Shown: piece after piece, positions 1 through 11,567 of the stretch
Layout of the letters: each line of letters starts with the position of its first letter
Position numbering within the stretch: the stretch's first letter is position 1
Assembly: GCA_024734495.1 (NCBI GenBank)
Contig: JALMQS010000187.1
Coordinates: 2,719,933-2,783,932, forward strand
Source: Forficula auricularia
Taxonomy: Eukaryota; Arthropoda; Insecta; Dermaptera; Forficulidae
Direction of reading: 5' to 3'
DNA: 64,000 nucleotides
Made by a program: the position numbers and the translations under genes
Notes under the pieces: model-generated
Database searches by the model: none
Told to the model about the DNA's origin: nothing
Seen by the model: only the letters and a program-made list of their open reading frames with translations

Positions 1-533
1 ACATTTCTAGCTCTCTAGACGCCCAGAGATTATGTATACAAAATTTGGTTGAGTTTGCTCCAAGGGCAAGAATTTACATTTTTTCACCCTCCCCCTTTTT
101 TTGGGTGCTTTTTTGGGGAAATCTTTTTAAACAAAAGTTGTCAGAAATCATATCCCCTACAACTTTGTTAATTATAAAATTTACCGTAGAGTTAATAGTA
201 TAGGAGTTGTTTGATAATTTTTATTCGTGCGCCCCGCCCCCCTCCCCCAAACCCCCTTCTGGGGTCAAAATATTAAAACGTTATATAGCTAAAAACGTAA
301 GTTAGAAAACATCTGATGTAAATATGAAATTTTATAATAATCCCTTCAGCCGTTTTTACGTGAATCGTGAGCAACTTTTCAGAAACGACGGAAACATACA
401 GACAGACACACAGACAGGAATTTTGTTGAGGGTGTTTTCGTTCATAACTTTGCTTGAAATGTGTGCAACCAAAATTTGGCGTGATTTGGAGCAATGTACA
501 GACAAAACCTTAATTTTATATATATATATTTGA
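1..533. repeat. Dispersed repeat fragment with GTATACAAAATTTGG motif
   Basis: The motif at 28-60 (key part GTATACAAAATTTGG) recurs twice at about 39,041 and 39,165. Both places also share C-rich blocks after the motif. The right part (about 370-420) holds a GACAGACAC-type run like the ends of other dispersed insect repeats. No coding signal. The family is unidentified. Confidence 0.5.
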
Positions 534-768
534 ATCTATTACCATCGGCAAATTAATATCTTTCAAATCAATAGAATATTAATAATACAACTTTTTTCTC
601 TTTTCATTTCCCTTTCGTTGTAAATTTCCTATTGGATTATTTATAAGGATTCAATAAATTTCCTATTTCAAATATTATTCGCTACACTTGGATCGATAAC
701 TTTTGCATGACTCATCGAAAATATATCGGCAGCCTTGAGTTGTCCATTATTTATACCACGAAACCAAG

Positions 769-860
769 AGAAAGAGGGTGGCGCAGCCCTCTTTTTTCTT
801 CTTCTTCTATTTCTATTTCCCTATTGAAGGAATGAAACGAAGAGGGGCCGAGCCCCTCAC
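769..860. other. Two short GC-rich hairpins
   Basis: Two perfect short hairpins stand out from the AT-rich background. The first has a 6-bp stem, AGAGGG (773-778) with CCCTCT (787-792). The second has a 7-bp stem, GAGGGGC (842-848) with GCCCCTC (852-858) around a CGA loop. The core GGGGCnGAGCCCC recurs near 59,750. Such hairpins occur near the ends of some mobile elements (for example Helitrons), but no CTRR end was seen here. Confidence 0.4.
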
Positions 861-1539
861 ATTCTCGTTAATAGATGGTTGGAATATCTTGAGAGATATC
901 GGAATATATACCCCCACTTTGGCACCCTTGTCCCGATTCCACTGGAATGTTTCAGGAATTCTTAGCTTAACCACAACCCTCAATAATATTAATATAAAAT
1001 CCCTAGAAAAAAATATATATTTTTTTATCAGTTCATGTTTATCTCGAGGAATGCAATAAAACACTAACCAATGGAATTTTTATATAACAAAAAATTATTG
1101 TTAATTATGAATCCAAAAGGACATCCACATATCACAATTTTATGGTTAAGTTTTATTGTTGTATAGCTTGATTCACTGTTAACCAAATGAAAAAAATCTC
1201 CTCAGGAAAAATAGAAATAATAATTACATTTAAAATATCACGAATTCACTCTTCTCTACTGAAAGTTATTGGGAAAAAATATTTTCTCCCATAAGAACAA
1301 TAGTTTTACTTTCCCGTTAAGTAATGCCTCTAACATTTGCTTATTTTGGTCAATAAAGCAATTATTTTAAAATACTATAGAGCTGAAGATTATCAAATAA
1401 AAGATCGAATGCTCAAAAATAATGTTTTAAGGTGTTATTTCTGACCGAAAACCAGATAGTTCCTCAACATCTTTAAATATAGTTAATATAGTTTGGCAAC
1501 ATCTTATATATCTTATATAGGCTTTTTTTCATAATACAC
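861..1539. other. No recognised feature
   Basis: AT-rich sequence with only short chance reading frames. I see no RNA gene, repeat boundary or coding signal that I can support. Confidence 0.5.
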
Positions 1540-2990
1540 AAAAAAGTTGAATAAAGTAAAGAAAATTTTGAAATTTTTCTTTAGAAACTTTAAAATTTAA
1601 AATATAAAATACTAGATAGGTTTCACAAAAATAAAAATCAGATGCTTGTTTAGCACGACTCTATATATATATTTCGGGGTATAAGCCCATCTTCAGGAGC
1701 TCACAGAAGAAACTGAACTACCTATCTAGTATTTTATAGTTCAGTTTCCTCTGTGAACTCCTGAAGATAGGCTTATACACCGAAATATTATTATTATTAT
1801 TATTTGTTTATCGACGCGTCGACTACTATGGTCATTTGCGCCATCACGTAGGTAAGAATAATGTCATATAACAATAACGACATCAAACAAACAACAACCG
1901 TATACAATTAAATGAATTTGAACAAGTATACTCGACTCAAAAACTCGAACAATTTCTCAAAACCCTCCTGGTCAGTCAACAGGCTTCCGATTGATACACC
2001 TTCTATCTTAGAATTTATTCTTTGTGCGCCATACCGAGGACAATCAATCAAAATATGGTCAGCCGTGACTCTAGTATAGCAGGTTCCACACCATGGGGAT
2101 CCTGTCTTAGAATCAAATGACCGTGTGAAAAAAAAACAATGCTCTATTCTTAATCTTGTTATGATAGTCTGCATTTGTCGACTCAGATTATATATTTCAA
2201 AGGGACTAACAACTGGTGTTACTCGTTTAAGTAGTCTATTTTCATTCTTCCATTCGTCACTCCATAATTTCCCAATTTTGACTTTGAAAAATCTTTGGGA
2301 GTCTTTCAAGAATGTTTGAGAAAAATCTATAGAGGGCTTGTTTGCCCCCCGTTTGGCCAAAATATCTGTTGCCTCGTTACCAACAATTCCCCTATGTCCT
2401 GGCACCCACAAAAAAGACTTTCAAACTCCGACCGCTCTCCAAACAGAGACTGGATCCTCTGCACCAAGGGATGCGAAGAATTGAATCCCTCCAGTGCATG
2501 AAGGGCACTTAGCGAGTCACTAATTATGATGCTTTTTCTCAGCCCACGGTTTTTAATATAAGTAAGACCTAATTCGATAGCTTTTAGTTCTGCGGTGAAA
2601 ATGCTGGAAATGGGGGGAAGTCTAAAATTAAATTCAAAATTATTGTGTTTGAAGGCGCAACCTACTTTTGTTTCGAATTTTGAGCCATCGGTGAAAACAA
2701 GTGCAAAATTCGGATATTTCTTTATAATGTCCTGAAACATTGTGTTAAAGATAGTGCCGTTTGTGTCCCTTTTATTGAATTTATTGAGGTCCCAGATAAC
2801 TGTAGGTTTTTTAAGAAGCCAAGCGAAATATATATATAGAGTCGTGCTAAACAAGCATCTGATCTTTTATTTTTGTAAAACCTACCTAGTATTTTTTATT
2901 TTAAATTTCAAAAAGTTTCTAAAAAATTTTTTCTTTACTTTATTTAAAATATTTCACCAAGAACCCACACCATTCTCTCTTAACAAAAAA
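1540..2990. mobile_element. Foldback element (family C) split by a LINE insertion
   Basis: The arms at about 1,548-1,667 and 2,838-2,958 are inverted copies of one another. They share AGTCGTGCTAAACAAGCATC-type sequence and a run ending in TCTTTACTTTATT. The centre (about 1,670-1,788) holds two outward-facing CTGAAGA motifs, minus strand 1,696-1,690 and plus strand 1,761-1,767. Each is followed by a short hairpin and CGAAATAT. A LINE has inserted inside the right-hand motif. A near-intact relative without the LINE lies at 39,785-40,085, and a half copy at 34,560-34,700. Confidence 0.7.
1789..2823 (-). pseudogene. 5'-truncated I-like LINE: RNase H and zinc-knuckle end of ORF2
   Basis: Read on the minus strand, the first part (to about 2,415) shows RNase H1 landmarks: FTDGSK, then TAELKAIELGL, then IISDSLSAL. 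A frameshift in a run of six T at about 2,410-2,415 moves the reading frame, and WVPGHRGIVGNEATD follows, completing the RNase H active-site set. Downstream comes a CGTCYTRVTADHILIDCP zinc-knuckle pattern (CxxC, H, C), and the frame stops at 1,908. RNase H after reverse transcriptase is known in the I, Jockey-LOA and R1 groups. The tail at 1,789-1,801 is (TAA)n on the minus strand, as in I elements. CGAAATAT at 1,781-1,788 is repeated at 2,824-2,831 and is the likely target-site duplication. The reverse transcriptase is missing, so this is a dead, 5'-truncated copy. Confidence 0.85.
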
Positions 2991-3819
2991 AGGTGTAATC
3001 AAATTTTTTTCAGCACCTTAAAATTTTTTATTATTTATACCTAAGTTAAAAATAAAAGCACGACTCCGAAGAAAGCCCAAGGCATTCGTCAAATTATTTT
3101 GAAATTAAATCTTGTATTTCTTGTATTTAGTTTACATTAAATATCATTGCTAAAATATATTTATATAAAAAGTTATATTTCAACAAATATTTAATATAGA
3201 GTGGAGGTTAACCCCGAAGTAAGCTCTTGCCTGACATGATTATATATTATAGAGTTGATAATAACTTTAAACGATAAAAGACCCCAAATTATTAATAAAT
3301 ATACCATGAATATTGTAAACATTGATACAGATAAAACTTTTCAATATGTTTAGTATCATTCTGTTGTTTTATACCTTAAATGGATAAAACTCCCATTAGT
3401 ATTCAAGATATCACGTCAAATGAAAAAACAATAAATTTTCACTGTATAGATAATGGAATGAATTTTCTTCTTCCTTTTGTTCCATTACTTTTTTTTGTAA
3501 TCGAATTTGATCATTCCGTGTGCCAGAGAATCCTTTGGCTTTTATCCATTTCATATGATACGAGATCAAGGAAGAATAAAAAGTACGGAGAGAAATAAGA
3601 ATGAAAGGTCGACGACGCTTTTTTATTCTATTTTTTTTTATTTTTACCTGTTTGTATTTCACATTGGGATTTCCGAGGGATCAGGATATCAAAGCTTTAT
3701 TTATTTATTTTGTTTCTTTAAACGTTATCAAATTTTGTCATGAATATATATTTATATATTATATATTTTGGAACGTGATACTACATAGATTAAAAACAGA
3801 AATTTGATGTGCGATTATA
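2991..3819. other. No recognised feature
   Basis: AT-rich sequence with short reading frames made of low-complexity Phe/Ile/Lys-rich peptides. I see no family, repeat or RNA signal here beyond the foldback arm that ends at about 2,990. Confidence 0.5.
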
Positions 3820-3829
3820 TCTACTCAAA

Positions 3830-3985
3830 AAGAGAAATCAATGAGGTTGTCCACTGCTTGATGCAAATAAACACAAACATATATAACAAAAATAAATTTG
3901 TATATATTAATTTATTTGTTAGAAACTAGAGTTTCGAAAATTAGACCTTCATCATCAGTCTTTTTAATTAGAAATATTATATCTG
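3830..3985 (-). mobile_element. Family A foldback half with hammerhead-like motif
   Basis: The left part holds the family A arm (AGAGAAATCAATGAGGTTGTCC type, 3,830-3,870). On the minus strand, CTGATGA (3,958-3,952) is followed by one T, a 5-bp stem using G-U pairs (GAAGG with TTTTC), then GAAAC (3,935-3,931), TCTA and GTT. The flanks give a 3-bp AGA/TCT stem next to the core. This matches the type I hammerhead order, though stem I is weak and the cleavage triplet is GTT, not GTC. Confidence 0.5.
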
Positions 3986-4116
3986 GTATTATAGCTTGCT
4001 AGTAGGTACATAAAAACAAATTTATTTTCAATAAAGTATAATGGTGTGAGGCGATAAATAAAACTAGTCAGCAACAATGAATAGCTTTCGATTTGTTATA
4101 AATAAACCTTCCTACA

Positions 4117-4310
4117 AGGGGAGTCGGATTGTCCGAGCTGGCTAAGGCGCTGGGCCCGCTTCATCATCTTTGATAACGATGTTCAAGCGGGAGGCCCGAG
4201 TTCGAGCCTGGCTAACATATAAAAATTTCGACCGGCTAAAACTCGGCTCCCTCACTAACCCTACTAACACTTTACTGATGTGCTGTCTAAATGGGCTTAT
4301 CTAGGTATTG
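4117..4310 (+). repeat. tRNA-derived SINE (S1)
   Basis: The head, about 4,119-4,203, resembles a leucine-type tRNA gene. It has an A-box-like segment (CCGAGCTGGCTAAGGCGCTG), a long extra arm and the B-box-like GAGTTCGAGCC. The body continues with TCGACCGGCTAAAACTCGG and runs to about 4,310. A second copy at 42,731 has lost most of the tRNA part but keeps the same body and a poly(A) tail, so this is a mobile family and not a single tRNA gene. Confidence 0.75.
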
Positions 4311-5795
4311 ACAACTGGATTTTTGCCCAGAACAGCAGATTTGGTTAGGTGGCAAAAATAGTTGTAGAGAAAAAATAGCCTTTATAAAAACAAATTAAAA
4401 ATAATTTTAAAACATCTTTCATGTTTTACTTATAGATATTTAATTATGAATATTGTCTATTGTACTTTTTTGAAATGAATATTTTAAATATGTGTTGTAT
4501 TTTTTGATATTATTATTTTTTTTTTTAAATGTTTCTACTTTTTAAAAATACCTACAAAAATTCGCTGTCAAAAATTATGTTTCAAAATAACAATATATAA
4601 AGGGGGTCGAAAATAATTTTTTTCTTAGGGCGGCGAAAAAGCTGAATCGGGGTCTGTCTTCTAAGTGCATCTGGAATTCAAAAGAGAAGGTTTAATAAAA
4701 AATACTATGTACTGTTTCTGAGCATTTTTATTTATCCCCTTACACCTGATAATTATTATCACCGTTACTTACACTTTAAATAAAATGATGCGCCCTAAAA
4801 CACCAATATAATAAAAAAGCTCCAATTTATAAATCAATAGTAAATAAAATTATTAAACAATATTATCTAAACTAAAATTTGAGAAAAAAGAGAAACATTT
4901 TTAAAACCCTGAACTCTTTCTACAAATTTGAATTGATTTGAAATTATTATTATAGCGCACAGTTTGAGCTTGAAAACTGTAACTTGGTACAAAAAAGCCC
5001 GTGGAGTATATCGCATATTTCAAGATTATAGAGTGATTAAAATTATTGATGAATTCAATCGATCAACGATAATAGAAACAAACCGAGTCAGCGAATTGAG
5101 AAAAAACTTTTATTTATTGTTATTTATTTTTTTCCTCGAAGTCGTGATCAATTCGCGGCTATCAATAGCCTATCGTTGCATATATTTCGTGCACGTTCCA
5201 AAACAATTGATCTATTTTTTCGGTGTATTTATTTTATTCCATCTTCCTCTTTTCTCCCCTCTTCTTATCCCCATAATTCTTTATTTAGTTGAATTCAAAA
5301 AAAAAAAAAAAAAACGCGAACAAACACGAGAGCTTTTTCGAGCGATCGAAGAGTAAGGTTCTGCACGCGACATTAAAAACATAAACATAGAAACCTCAGG
5401 ATTTTATTTTTTAACGAATATATCAATCGAGGTGAAGTGGTAAGAACTAGAGAGGTAATTTATGTTCAGGGAAGATATTAAAAACGTTATATTTAGTAAT
5501 GTATCTAAATCCGTTTCAAAGATTTGGAGTTGAAAATTGTATCCCTCAAGCACCATAAATCAGTATTTACTATGTTATTAAGGCAAAACCACTTTGATCA
5601 TATTGATTCTGTAAAGGAGTTGTTTCTTGCTAAAATAGAGGGTCACAATTTCCACAATCTTCCAGTGTGTTGCAGAAAGTCTTAGAGATTCCATCAGTAC
5701 ATAGTGTCGAAAAAAGATAATTAAGATATTGTTGAGTGAAGGAGTTACATCAGGAAGATGCAACATGAAAAATACGAGAAAGAGGAGATATTTAA
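4311..5795. other. No recognised gene; A-run at about 5,299-5,314
   Basis: AT-rich sequence. A 130-codon open stretch at 4,964-5,356 has no ATG start, is rich in Phe, Leu and Lys, and runs through a poly(A) tract, so I treat it as chance. No repeat boundary is visible. Confidence 0.5.
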
Positions 5796-6245
5796 GGGAT
5801 TGAGTCGGGGCCGAAGATACCTGTGAACGTGGATCTTGACCAACTGAAGATTGTAGATCACGGGGAAGATGGTGAAATATTCCAGTCTCTAGAAATCAAT
5901 GGGAAAAACTTTCCATTAAAACCTTCGGAAAACCTGGCTCTAGGCAAGGAGCTGAAATGGCCAATCTGGCGTGTTCTAAATAGATTACGAAAGGGAGTGG
6001 GGTGTTCTAAATCAAATCTTCTTAAATGGAGATACATTGAAGTCGACCTCTGAGAATGTGGAGCTACACAAACAATTCCCCATCTATTTGAATGCCCCAA
6101 CTCGCCTGCGAATATTTTAAATCTCGACGAACTCTTTATTCCGAGCTATGGAACTTTCCAGGTTCTGGACTGGTCACGTGTGTTTCTTGGGCTGCCGGAC
6201 ACGAGGAAGACGAATGGGATAACGATTTTGCAAATGCGTTAGTTT
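5796..6245 (+). pseudogene. LINE C-terminal fragment with zinc knuckle, RTE-like
   Basis: The frame is open from 5,796. It reads ELKWPIWRVLNRLRKGVG, then NLLKWRYIEVDL, a TGA stop, ECGATQTIPHLFECPN, and ends with VLDWSRVFLGLPDTRKTNG. The pattern LxRLRxGxG, KWGY, C-x-CG, QT-x-x-HL-x-x-CP is the C-terminal zinc knuckle found in RTE-like and related LINEs of insects. The in-frame TGA sits where the first cysteine of the CxC pair is expected, so the copy is dead. No reverse transcriptase remains upstream. Clade placement is uncertain. Confidence 0.7.
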
Positions 6246-8120
6246 TATTTTTATCCAATTTGACAGCGGAAGAACTTTGAACATTTTAAAATCGCATGTT
6301 TTTTAAGAATAAGGCTTTGAGGGGGATTATTGAATTTAATTGGTCAGAACAAACACTATTAGTGGATAGGGCTGAGACGGTTCTACGAAAAGCCAAGGAA
6401 TCGTGTCAACTAGTTTGTTTTATTCCTCTCTTCTGAATTGCATCCAGAGTAGCAAAAAAACAAAAACAAAAAACACTTCAGAACAAATCGAGTCACATGT
6501 TTCTTAACGTTGGTGTAACTTTGATCATAATTTAATAAAAATGGGGGTGTTGCGACTCTTCGTGTTCTGTTTATATTCTTCTTCTTTCAAAACAATAAAA
6601 TTTAAATTGTTTGAAATTGTATTTTGAGTTGGACCTTCTGAATATGAAACTAATCAATATTCTATTTTCATCATGATTTGTGAAACCTGAAAGATTCTTC
6701 CATAAATATAAACGATTCGACAGAAGAATTGTAATAAGATTCTTATTTTTAGAAATGATGCTGACTAAATTAAATAAATAAAATAAAAAAAAAATAATCG
6801 AAAATCGGAATTATTAGATTTGTTTCAATAGTGTGGAAAATAAATCATTTTCAAAAATATAAAAAAATTCACTCTCCGTATTCAACTCTTTAGTTTAAAA
6901 TTTAACTCTGGATTTGAATGACAAACATGGTTCAGTCTATATATTTATATATTAAATAATATTGAATTAAATTTATTTTTCAATAATAAATACACAATTT
7001 TCAATTAAATTTAATATGAGAAAATAAAAATCGGATGCGAAATAACAGCTATCATGGAAAATTGAATAATTTTACATTTTTATTAAGTTTTAGTGTTTAT
7101 TAAATATTTACGCACATTCATATATATATATATATACAGATCCATGAAGCGGGTGGAAATTTTGTTGTAGCATGGGACGTGGGACGTGTTGGTTCAATAC
7201 AATATTTGCATAGGCAACTGTGTGCTTAATGAGCGTTCGCCTACCAAAACGAAAGCGAATCATATACAAATACACACAGACACACCCAAATCACACACAC
7301 GTTGACACTTATTAACTTGTATTTGTGTATTTTGTTTTATCATGAACGTTTGTAAAATATTATTTGCATTTTTTACTTTTATCCAATGCAAAGCATGGGT
7401 AAAGTATTGTAATCGCTCTCGGGGCAAGCGTGGCTTCAAAGGGTCCTCAGGTAAAGACTACGGAACCCATGGACTCAATTAAAGTCACAAATTGTAGTAT
7501 TCAATTAGGTTGAATTTTAGCACGTGACGGTTTTGCCAAAAATTACATGGGGTCTCGTCGAGAGGCCAAAAAGTGCGATTTTTTCATTTAGTGCGTGCGG
7601 ATGGATGTATGTGTATGGATGGATGTATGATATGTATGTATGTATGTTATCGTTTTTTTGGCCCACGATTTTTCCACACCGTTGCACCGATTGAAATGAA
7701 ATTGAAAAACTACCATTAGTTTAACAAAATGAAGCGCTGATTAGTTTTTGGTACATATCGGCCCACAAACATTAGTACTTTATTTCAGTACTTTTTTAGT
7801 TTTTTCTAAATATCTTGAAAATGACTTAACCAATTTTGATGAAATTTAATATCCTAATTAAGTACCTTGGGGACCACAAAAAGGTTAAATAAAGTTTTTA
7901 GTAAAATTATATTTTAAAGTACTTTACTCTAGAGTAAGAGAGTACTTTTTTAATTTTTAAATTCTTTAAAATTTATTCATTTGAACCTTTTAATATAGCT
8001 CATTTAGCCTTGCTTAAATAAGAATGGATAGGCTTCTCTCTGTGAAATGCTAAAAATTTGGGAGGAAATTTTATAAGTAACCATAGCAACTGCGTTGTTT
8101 TCTTATCCCTTACCTTTGCA
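6246..8120. other. Mostly unannotated; microsatellites at about 7,125-7,137 and 7,600-7,650
   Basis: Two simple repeats are visible: a TA run near 7,125, and TGTATGGATGGA/TATG-type repeats at 7,600-7,650. The segment after 7,510 reads like a dispersed insect repeat (ending in CACCGATTGAAATGAAATTG-like text), but I cannot define its ends. No coding signal. Confidence 0.45.
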
Positions 8121-9000
8121 GAAGACATAGAGGAATCGACTTTAAACCAAAAATAGCGATTGATTCTCATCTAATACTTGAGGAATAACCATTCTATATT
8201 GGATTTTTGACGTTTCGGTTTTTATTGGTGACCATTTCTGAAGACATAGAGGAATCGACTTTAAACCAAAAATAGCGATTGATTCTCATCAAATACTTGA
8301 GGAATAACCATTCTATATTGGATTTTTGACGTTTCGGTTTTTATTGGTGACCATTGCTGAAGACATAGAGGAATCGACTTTAAACCAAAAATAGCGATTG
8401 ATTCTCATCAAATACTTGAGGAATAACCATTCTATATTGGATTTTTGACGTTTCGGTTTTTATTGGTGACCATTGCTGAAGACATAGAGGAATCGACTTT
8501 AAACCAAAAATAGCGATTGATTCTCATCAAATACTTGAGGAATAACCATTCTATATTGGATTTTGACGTTTCGGTTTTTATTGGTAACCATTGCTGAAGA
8601 CATAGAGGAATCGACTTTAAACCAAAAATAGCGATTGATTCTCATCAAATACTTGAGGAATAACCATTCTATATTGGATTTTTGACGTTTCGGTTTTTAT
8701 TGGTAACCATTGCTGAAGACATAGAGGAATCGACTTAAAATCAAAAATAGCGATCGATTCTCATCTAATACTTGAGGAATAACAATTCTACATTAGGTTT
8801 TTGACGTTTCGATTATTATTGGTAACCATTGCTGAAGACAAGGAGGAATCGACTTAAAATCAAAAATAACGATCGATTCTCATCTAATACTAGAGGAATA
8901 ACCTTATTGCATTCCATTTTTGATGTTTTGACTATTAATGGCAACCTCTACTGAAAACGTGGAAGAATAGACTTAAAATCAAAAGACTAAATTCTTTTTG
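8121..9000. repeat. 119-bp tandem array, about 7-8 units
   Basis: Units begin GAAGACATAGAGGAATCGAC at 8,121, 8,240, 8,359, 8,478, 8,596 and 8,715, with more diverged starts at 8,834 and 8,953. Spacing is 119 bp, apart from one 118-bp unit that has lost a T. The first six units are nearly identical; the last two are clearly more diverged. Each unit holds GACGTTTCG, the reverse complement of the CGAAACGTC seen in several foldback elements of this window. Confidence 0.95.
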
Positions 9001-9275
9001 GTAAACAACTCAAGCTTGAGTTGTTTGCCATAAAAGAATTTAGTCTTTTGATTTTAAGTCTATTCTTCCACGTTTTCAGTAGAGGTTGCCATTAATAGTC
9101 AAAACATCAAAAATGGAATGCAATAAGGTTATTCCTCTAGTATTAGATGAGAATCGATCGTTATTTTTGATTTTAAGTCGATTCCTCCATGTCTTCAGCA
9201 ATGGTTACCAATAATAATCGAAACGTCAAAAATCCAATGTAGAATGGTTATTCCTCGACTATTAAATGAGAATTA
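8752..9275. repeat. Long palindrome ending the 119-bp array
   Basis: The last units of the array are followed by their own reverse complement. The axis is at about 9,013, in AACTCAAGCTTGAGTT. Each arm is about 260 bp and matches across more than two array units with few differences. The array therefore turns back on itself and could form a large hairpin. Confidence 0.9.
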
Positions 9276-9890
9276 TTTTTGAATTAATGTCAATATGAAC
9301 TACAAATTGCAAGTGATATCTGATTAATAATAAAGGAACAAACATATTAATATTTCAAATGAATTTGGATAAAGTTTAGCAACGATCCGTTGCAGTTTAT
9401 TTTGTTTTGGGAGGGTGAGACGAAAATGATAATTCTGTTTTTTTTTTTTTTTTTTTTTTTTTTAAAGCTTAATTAAACTGAATTTATTGAGGAAATTCAA
9501 TTTTAAATGAATATTTCACCAGAGCGAGAGAGAGAGAAAGAAAGTAGGGAATTTCCTTTTATATATTTGGGTATGTTTTATCTTAAAATTAATTTATTTT
9601 TAATAGCAGAACGAGCAACAAATATTAGATAAATCAAAATTATTATTTTTTTGGAAAGAAAAATATTTTTTATCGTCTTTTTTGCATCAACTTTACGTTC
9701 AACTTTCTCAAATGTATAACAAAACAATCTTAAAACTACTTTTTTTCAATAGGGAACCAATTAAGTAGAGTGTTTTCTGCTTTTACAAATAAACACCTTT
9801 ACCTAAATGGATATATAATTTATAAAAAAACGAACATAAGTAATTGTTGACCCTGAGTGTACAATGTAAGAAAGTACAATATATTACATA
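9276..9890. other. No recognised feature; poly(T) run at about 9,439-9,463
   Basis: A T-run of about 24 bases could mark a retroposed tail on the minus strand, but I find no target-site duplication. The rest is AT-rich with no supported feature. Confidence 0.4.
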
Positions 9891-9894
9891 AAGA

Positions 9895-10010
9895 GAAACA
9901 AAGATGTTGTCCTCTGCTTGATGCAAATAAACATACACATTTCTCTTTATGAATCAACAACTCTGCTACTCTTGGCAAAATAAAAACTTTTCAATTAAGT
10001 ACAATATATA
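9895..10010. mobile_element. Deleted family A element (arms only)
   Basis: It shows the family A arm (GAGAAACAAAGATGTTGTCC, then GCTTGATGCAAATAAACATA). This joins directly to the inverted outer end (CAACTCTGCTACTCTTGGC). The central hammerhead-like part is missing. It abuts the DNA transposon that starts at 10,011. Another family A piece lies just beyond that transposon at 11,620, so the transposon may have landed inside a family A element. Confidence 0.55.
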
Positions 10011-10608
10011 CCGGGTGAGTTTTTTTATCTTGAGACAGTCTTATAACTCAAAAACAGTGCATTTTATGAAAAAAAGTTTCAAATAAAAGTTTATTTATAT
10101 CAAGGGGGAAACTAAACTACGCTATTGTTTGTTTACCAAGAACAAGTTTTCAAGGGTATTTCAAGGTCAAGTTCTGTTTTTTAAATGGAAACCTATATAT
10201 TTCTGTACATATTCTGAATCTACAAAAAAAAACTGAACAACTTTTATTAGAACTATTTTTTTATTCGATATCAAATAAACAAAATATTAAATCAATTAGA
10301 TCTCAGAAAAAAAACCCTAATAATTATTTTTAACAATTATTCAACTTAATTTTTAAATAATAATGATTAAATAATTAATTATTAAATCGAAAAGTCAAAA
10401 CAATGAAAATAAGTGTTTATAATGATCTTAAAACTTCATTATACACAGATTTAAGAGGTTATTTTCTACTTAATTGAAATAGTTAAAATTCTTGAGTTAA
10501 AAAAAAGTTTATTTCTCGTGTCAATCCAGTAGATAGTTATAATGTATTATCATAATAAAAATGGATTATTTGTGTTGACATTAATTAATTTTGTTGACAG
10601 AATTGAAA

Positions 10609-10855
10609 TGGTCTTAATTTATGGTGAATGTAGAACAAGTGTTAAGGGGCTGCCATTGAAATGAATGCCGAGTGTTTTCCTGATAGGAATACACCCTCAC
10701 AAGCTTCATTTTATCATGTTGTAAATCTGTTAAAAAAAAAGTGTACGAAGAAACTGAAACAGGTCAAAATAAGAAAATTGGAACTGGAATTCATCCAGAA
10801 GACTTGCGATAACACTCTGGAATATCACAGAACAGTGTCGGAAAATTTTTAAATT
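10609..10855 (+). pseudogene. Transposase N-terminal helix-turn-helix remnant (DUF4817-like)
   Basis: Reading from ATG at 10,609 gives MVLIYGECRTSVKGLPLK, then a stop. One frame over, the text continues MNAECFPDRNTPSQASFYHVV. Another shift near 10,795 gives IHPEDLR-HSGISQNSVGKF. Together this follows the order of the DUF4817-like N-terminal domain common in insect transposase-related proteins: xIYGEC, (A)ERFPDRxxPSxxxFxxV, then an HTH recognition segment of SGISQNSVxK type. At least two frameshifts and one stop make it non-functional. The catalytic domain is absent. Family recognition is from memory of the pattern, not from a search. Confidence 0.6.
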
Positions 10856-11182
10856 ATTTATTTAACAATTAAATATTTGATAATTAAGTTGAATAATTGT
10901 AAAAAATAATTATTAGGGTTTTTCTCTGAGATCTAATTGATTTAATATTTTTTTTATTTGATATCAAATAAAAAAATAGTTCTTGTGAAAGTTGTTCAGT
11001 TTTTTTTTTGTAGATTTATACTATGTAAACAAATATATAGGTTTCCATTTAAAAAACAGAACTTGACCTTGAAATACCATTGAAAGCTTGTTCCAGGCAA
11101 ACAAACAATAGCGTAGTTTAGTTCCCCCTCCATATAAATAAACTTTTATTTGAAACTTCTTTTCATATAATGCACTGTTTTT

Positions 11183-11567
11183 AAATAATAAATAAATAAA
11201 TAAATCTTTATTCCTCGACCTGCTTAGAGGCACAAGTCCTCGGTGGCTAGGCCCTCCAAACATCAATACAATCTAGCTACAATACATTAACAAACATCAA
11301 TACAAATTAATTACAACAATTTAACAAATAATAAACAAGTAAAAAAAAAGAAAAAGAAAAAGAAAAAAATAGAAATGTATGCTCATTAACAAATAACGAC
11401 CATAGATTTCCATCAAAAGACAAAAAGTAATTTAAAAATTCCGCTCAAAAACCCGGTACCAGGAGCAAGCGACGCATTAGCCATCCCGGCATTTGCCATG
11501 AGTTGTTAAGGAAACCTGGTCAAAACCTTAACAAGGATGATATGACCTCTCTCTACCTCAGCTTTTG
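11183..11567 (-). mobile_element. LINE 3' end with TTTA-repeat tail
   Basis: On the minus strand the segment ends GGCCTAGCCACCGAGGACTT, then GCCTCTAAGCAGGTCGAGG, AATAAAG and an ATTTATTTATTT tail. This is the form of many insect LINE 3' ends. It interrupts the right arm of the DNA transposon, splitting the sequence that reads GTTTTTGAGTTATAAGACTG in the intact left arm. It was therefore inserted after the transposon. Confidence 0.65.

Noticed and set aside
4119..4205. Working tRNA-Leu gene
   Set aside because: It is joined to a SINE body that also occurs at 42,731, so the tRNA-like part is a SINE head.
4964..5356. 130-codon open frame on the plus strand
   Set aside because: No ATG start, low-complexity Phe/Leu/Lys composition, passes through a poly(A) tract, and no recognisable domain.
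8121..9000. CRISPR-like array
   Set aside because: The 119-bp units are continuous with no variable spacers, and the genome is eukaryotic.
8121..9000. Hammerhead in the 119-bp satellite
   Set aside because: Each unit (minus strand) has CCGAAACGTC with a possible GGTT/AACC stem, but no CTGANGA core before it.
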